Shown: positions 5,383-6,177 of the stretch, piece by piece
Layout of the letters: each line of letters begins with the position of its first letter
Position numbering within the stretch: the stretch's first letter is position 1
Source: Bacteroidota bacterium
GTDB lineage: Bacteria > Bacteroidota > Bacteroidia > J057
Direction: 5' to 3'
Assembly (NCBI GenBank): GCA_004292985.1
Contig: RDXT01000294.1
Location: forward strand, 1 to 6,177
DNA length: 6,177 nucleotides
Position numbers and translations under genes: made by a program
The notes under the pieces: model-generated
What the model was told of the DNA's origin: nothing
Seen by the model: only the letters and a program-made list of their open reading frames with translations
Databases searched by the model: none

Positions 5383-6177
5383 ATGAAAAAACTGCTGTAC
5401 ATAAAAATCGCTGACCGTTACCTGCTGAGGCAGTACTTCACGGCCTTTCTGTTCATGCTGTTTATGGTCATGACCATCTCCATTGTGATAGATGTGGTGG
5501 AGAAGCTCGATGATTTTATCGAGAAGAAGACACCCATGAAGGAGATCATCTTCGACTATTACGCGAATTTTGTGCCTTACTGGGGCAATATGCTCTCGCC
5601 GATCTGCATCTACCTCTCGGTGATCTACTTCACCTCCCGCATGGCAGGCCGCAGCGAGCTGATCCCGCTGATGAGCGGCGGGGTAAGCTACTACCGCATC
5701 CTGGGGGTGTATCTGCTGGCCTCCTGTCTGCTGGCAGGGAGCATGTTTGTGGTCAAATCCTATGTTATTCCGCCCGCCACAGCCAAGCGCCTGGAGTTTG
5801 AGTACAAGTATTTTAAGAAAAAGCGCATTTCCTCGACCAGCAACATCCACAAAAAAGTAGCGCCGGACACCTATGTCTATTTCAACTACTTCAATGAGCG
5901 CATCAAAGAAGGCAATACATTTTCGATGGAGAAGGTGGTCAATGGCGATGTGGTGTTTAAACTTCAGGCGAGAAAAATCGTGTGGGTGGACTCGACGCAG
6001 AGCTGGCGCATGACGCGGGTAAACATTCGCCGCATTGACAAGCTCAAAGAGACCCTGCAACTGCGGGCTTCGATGGACACGACCTTTTTGCTCACCCCTG
6101 ACGACATTTACATCAAGGAGCAAAAAGCCGAAAGTATGACCCTGCCGCAGTTGCTCGAATACATCCGCCTCGAAGAA
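5383..6177 (+). CDS. LptF/LptG family (YjgP/YjgQ) lipopolysaccharide export permease, N-terminal part
   Basis: 265 codons from ATG 5383 run open to the right edge. Bacteroidota members of this family are near 350-500 residues, so roughly a third to a half is missing. Visible order: an amphipathic start MKKLLYIKIADRYLLRQY, TM1 about 19-39, a polar loop (EKLDDFIEKKTP), TM2 about 63-84 with the family-like SPICIYLSVIYF, the coupling segment MAGRSELIPLMSGGVSYYRIL (87-107) that resembles the family's R-x-E-[IL]-x-[AP]-L-x-x-G-x-S pattern and should contact the LptB ATPase, TM3 about 107-124, YVIPPATAKR, and then the start of the periplasmic beta-jellyroll-like domain (residues 135-265). LptF and LptG form the membrane core of the LptB2FG transporter, which extracts LPS from the inner membrane. 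I cannot say from this half whether it is LptF or LptG. The 52 bp before the start hold a hairpin and a -7-like element. An ATG at 5376 is in another frame and closes after 12 codons. Confidence 0.9.
   Translation, partial: MKKLLYIKIADRYLLRQYFTAFLFMLFMVMTISIVIDVVEKLDDFIEKKTPMKEIIFDYYANFVPYWGNMLSPICIYLSVIYFTSRMAGRSELIPLMSGGVSYYRILGVYLLASCLLAGSMFVVKSYVIPPATAKRLEFEYKYFKKKRISSTSNIHKKVAPDTYVYFNYFNERIKEGNTFSMEKVVNGDVVFKLQARKIVWVDSTQSWRMTRVNIRRIDKLKETLQLRASMDTTFLLTPDDIYIKEQKAESMTLPQLLEYIRLEE

Noticed and set aside
5376..5414. Twelve-codon reading frame overlapping the Lpt permease start (ATG 5376, TGA 5412)
   Set aside because: Short frames at this size arise by chance and nothing in its peptide (MSNEKTAVHKNR) suggests an attenuator; it could interfere with initiation at 5383 but there is no supporting signal.
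5374..6123. Long minus-strand open frame opposite the Lpt permease
   Set aside because: Its translation is rich in His, Gln and Arg with no recognisable domain, typical of the antisense of a GC-rich gene; the plus-strand frame has clear membrane segments and LptF/LptG signatures.
1..6177. Search for a novel system: direct repeats, CRISPR-like arrays, att sites, transposase fragments, toxin-antitoxin pairs, retron or tRNA structures
   Set aside because: Nothing of the kind was found by eye. Coding density is very high, gene order is that of a conserved Bacteroidota core locus, and the only sizeable non-coding stretches are 68 bp and 115 bp.

Overview
The window looks like chromosomal core DNA from a member of the Bacteroidota, and not from a low-GC Flavobacterium-type genome. 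Three things point there. The gene order bamD - rpoZ - coaBC - DUF4835/porD is characteristic of that phylum. The omega subunit is of the short Bacteroidota type. The promoter-like sites fit the phylum's TAnnTTTG -7 element, and Shine-Dalgarno sites are mostly absent. Codon third positions are rich in G and C, which would suit a Saprospiria- or Cytophagia-like lineage, but I cannot place it below phylum level.

Layout: six genes lie on the minus strand. Read in their own direction (right to left) they are: bamD (lipoprotein of the beta-barrel assembly machine), rpoZ (RNA polymerase omega), coaBC (coenzyme A synthesis), a DUF4835/PorD exported protein tied to type IX secretion, ogt (DNA O6-alkylguanine repair), and a lipoprotein amidohydrolase of the YtcJ type whose C-terminus runs off the left edge. 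From rpoZ onward the genes are packed: an 18-bp gap, a 4-bp ATGA overlap, a directly abutting stop/start, and a 12-bp gap. They therefore look like one transcription unit starting from a promoter in the 68-bp gap after bamD. On the plus strand, diverging from bamD across 115 bp, is the N-terminal half of an LptF/LptG-type permease, cut by the right edge.

The genes combine envelope construction (BamD, the Lpt permease, the PorD-like protein) with housekeeping (omega, CoaBC) and a tail of accessory functions (Ogt, amidohydrolase). The bamD/permease divergent region holds two promoter-like elements, an AT-rich dyad and a 7-bp-stem hairpin in the permease leader. It is the only part of the window with structure that the genes do not explain.

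I see no mobile element, CRISPR array, tRNA, rRNA or convincing new system. The most useful oddities are: substitutions at two classically important CoaC residues; ogt and the amidohydrolase occupying the place after porD where recN is common in relatives; and the structured bamD/permease intergenic region.
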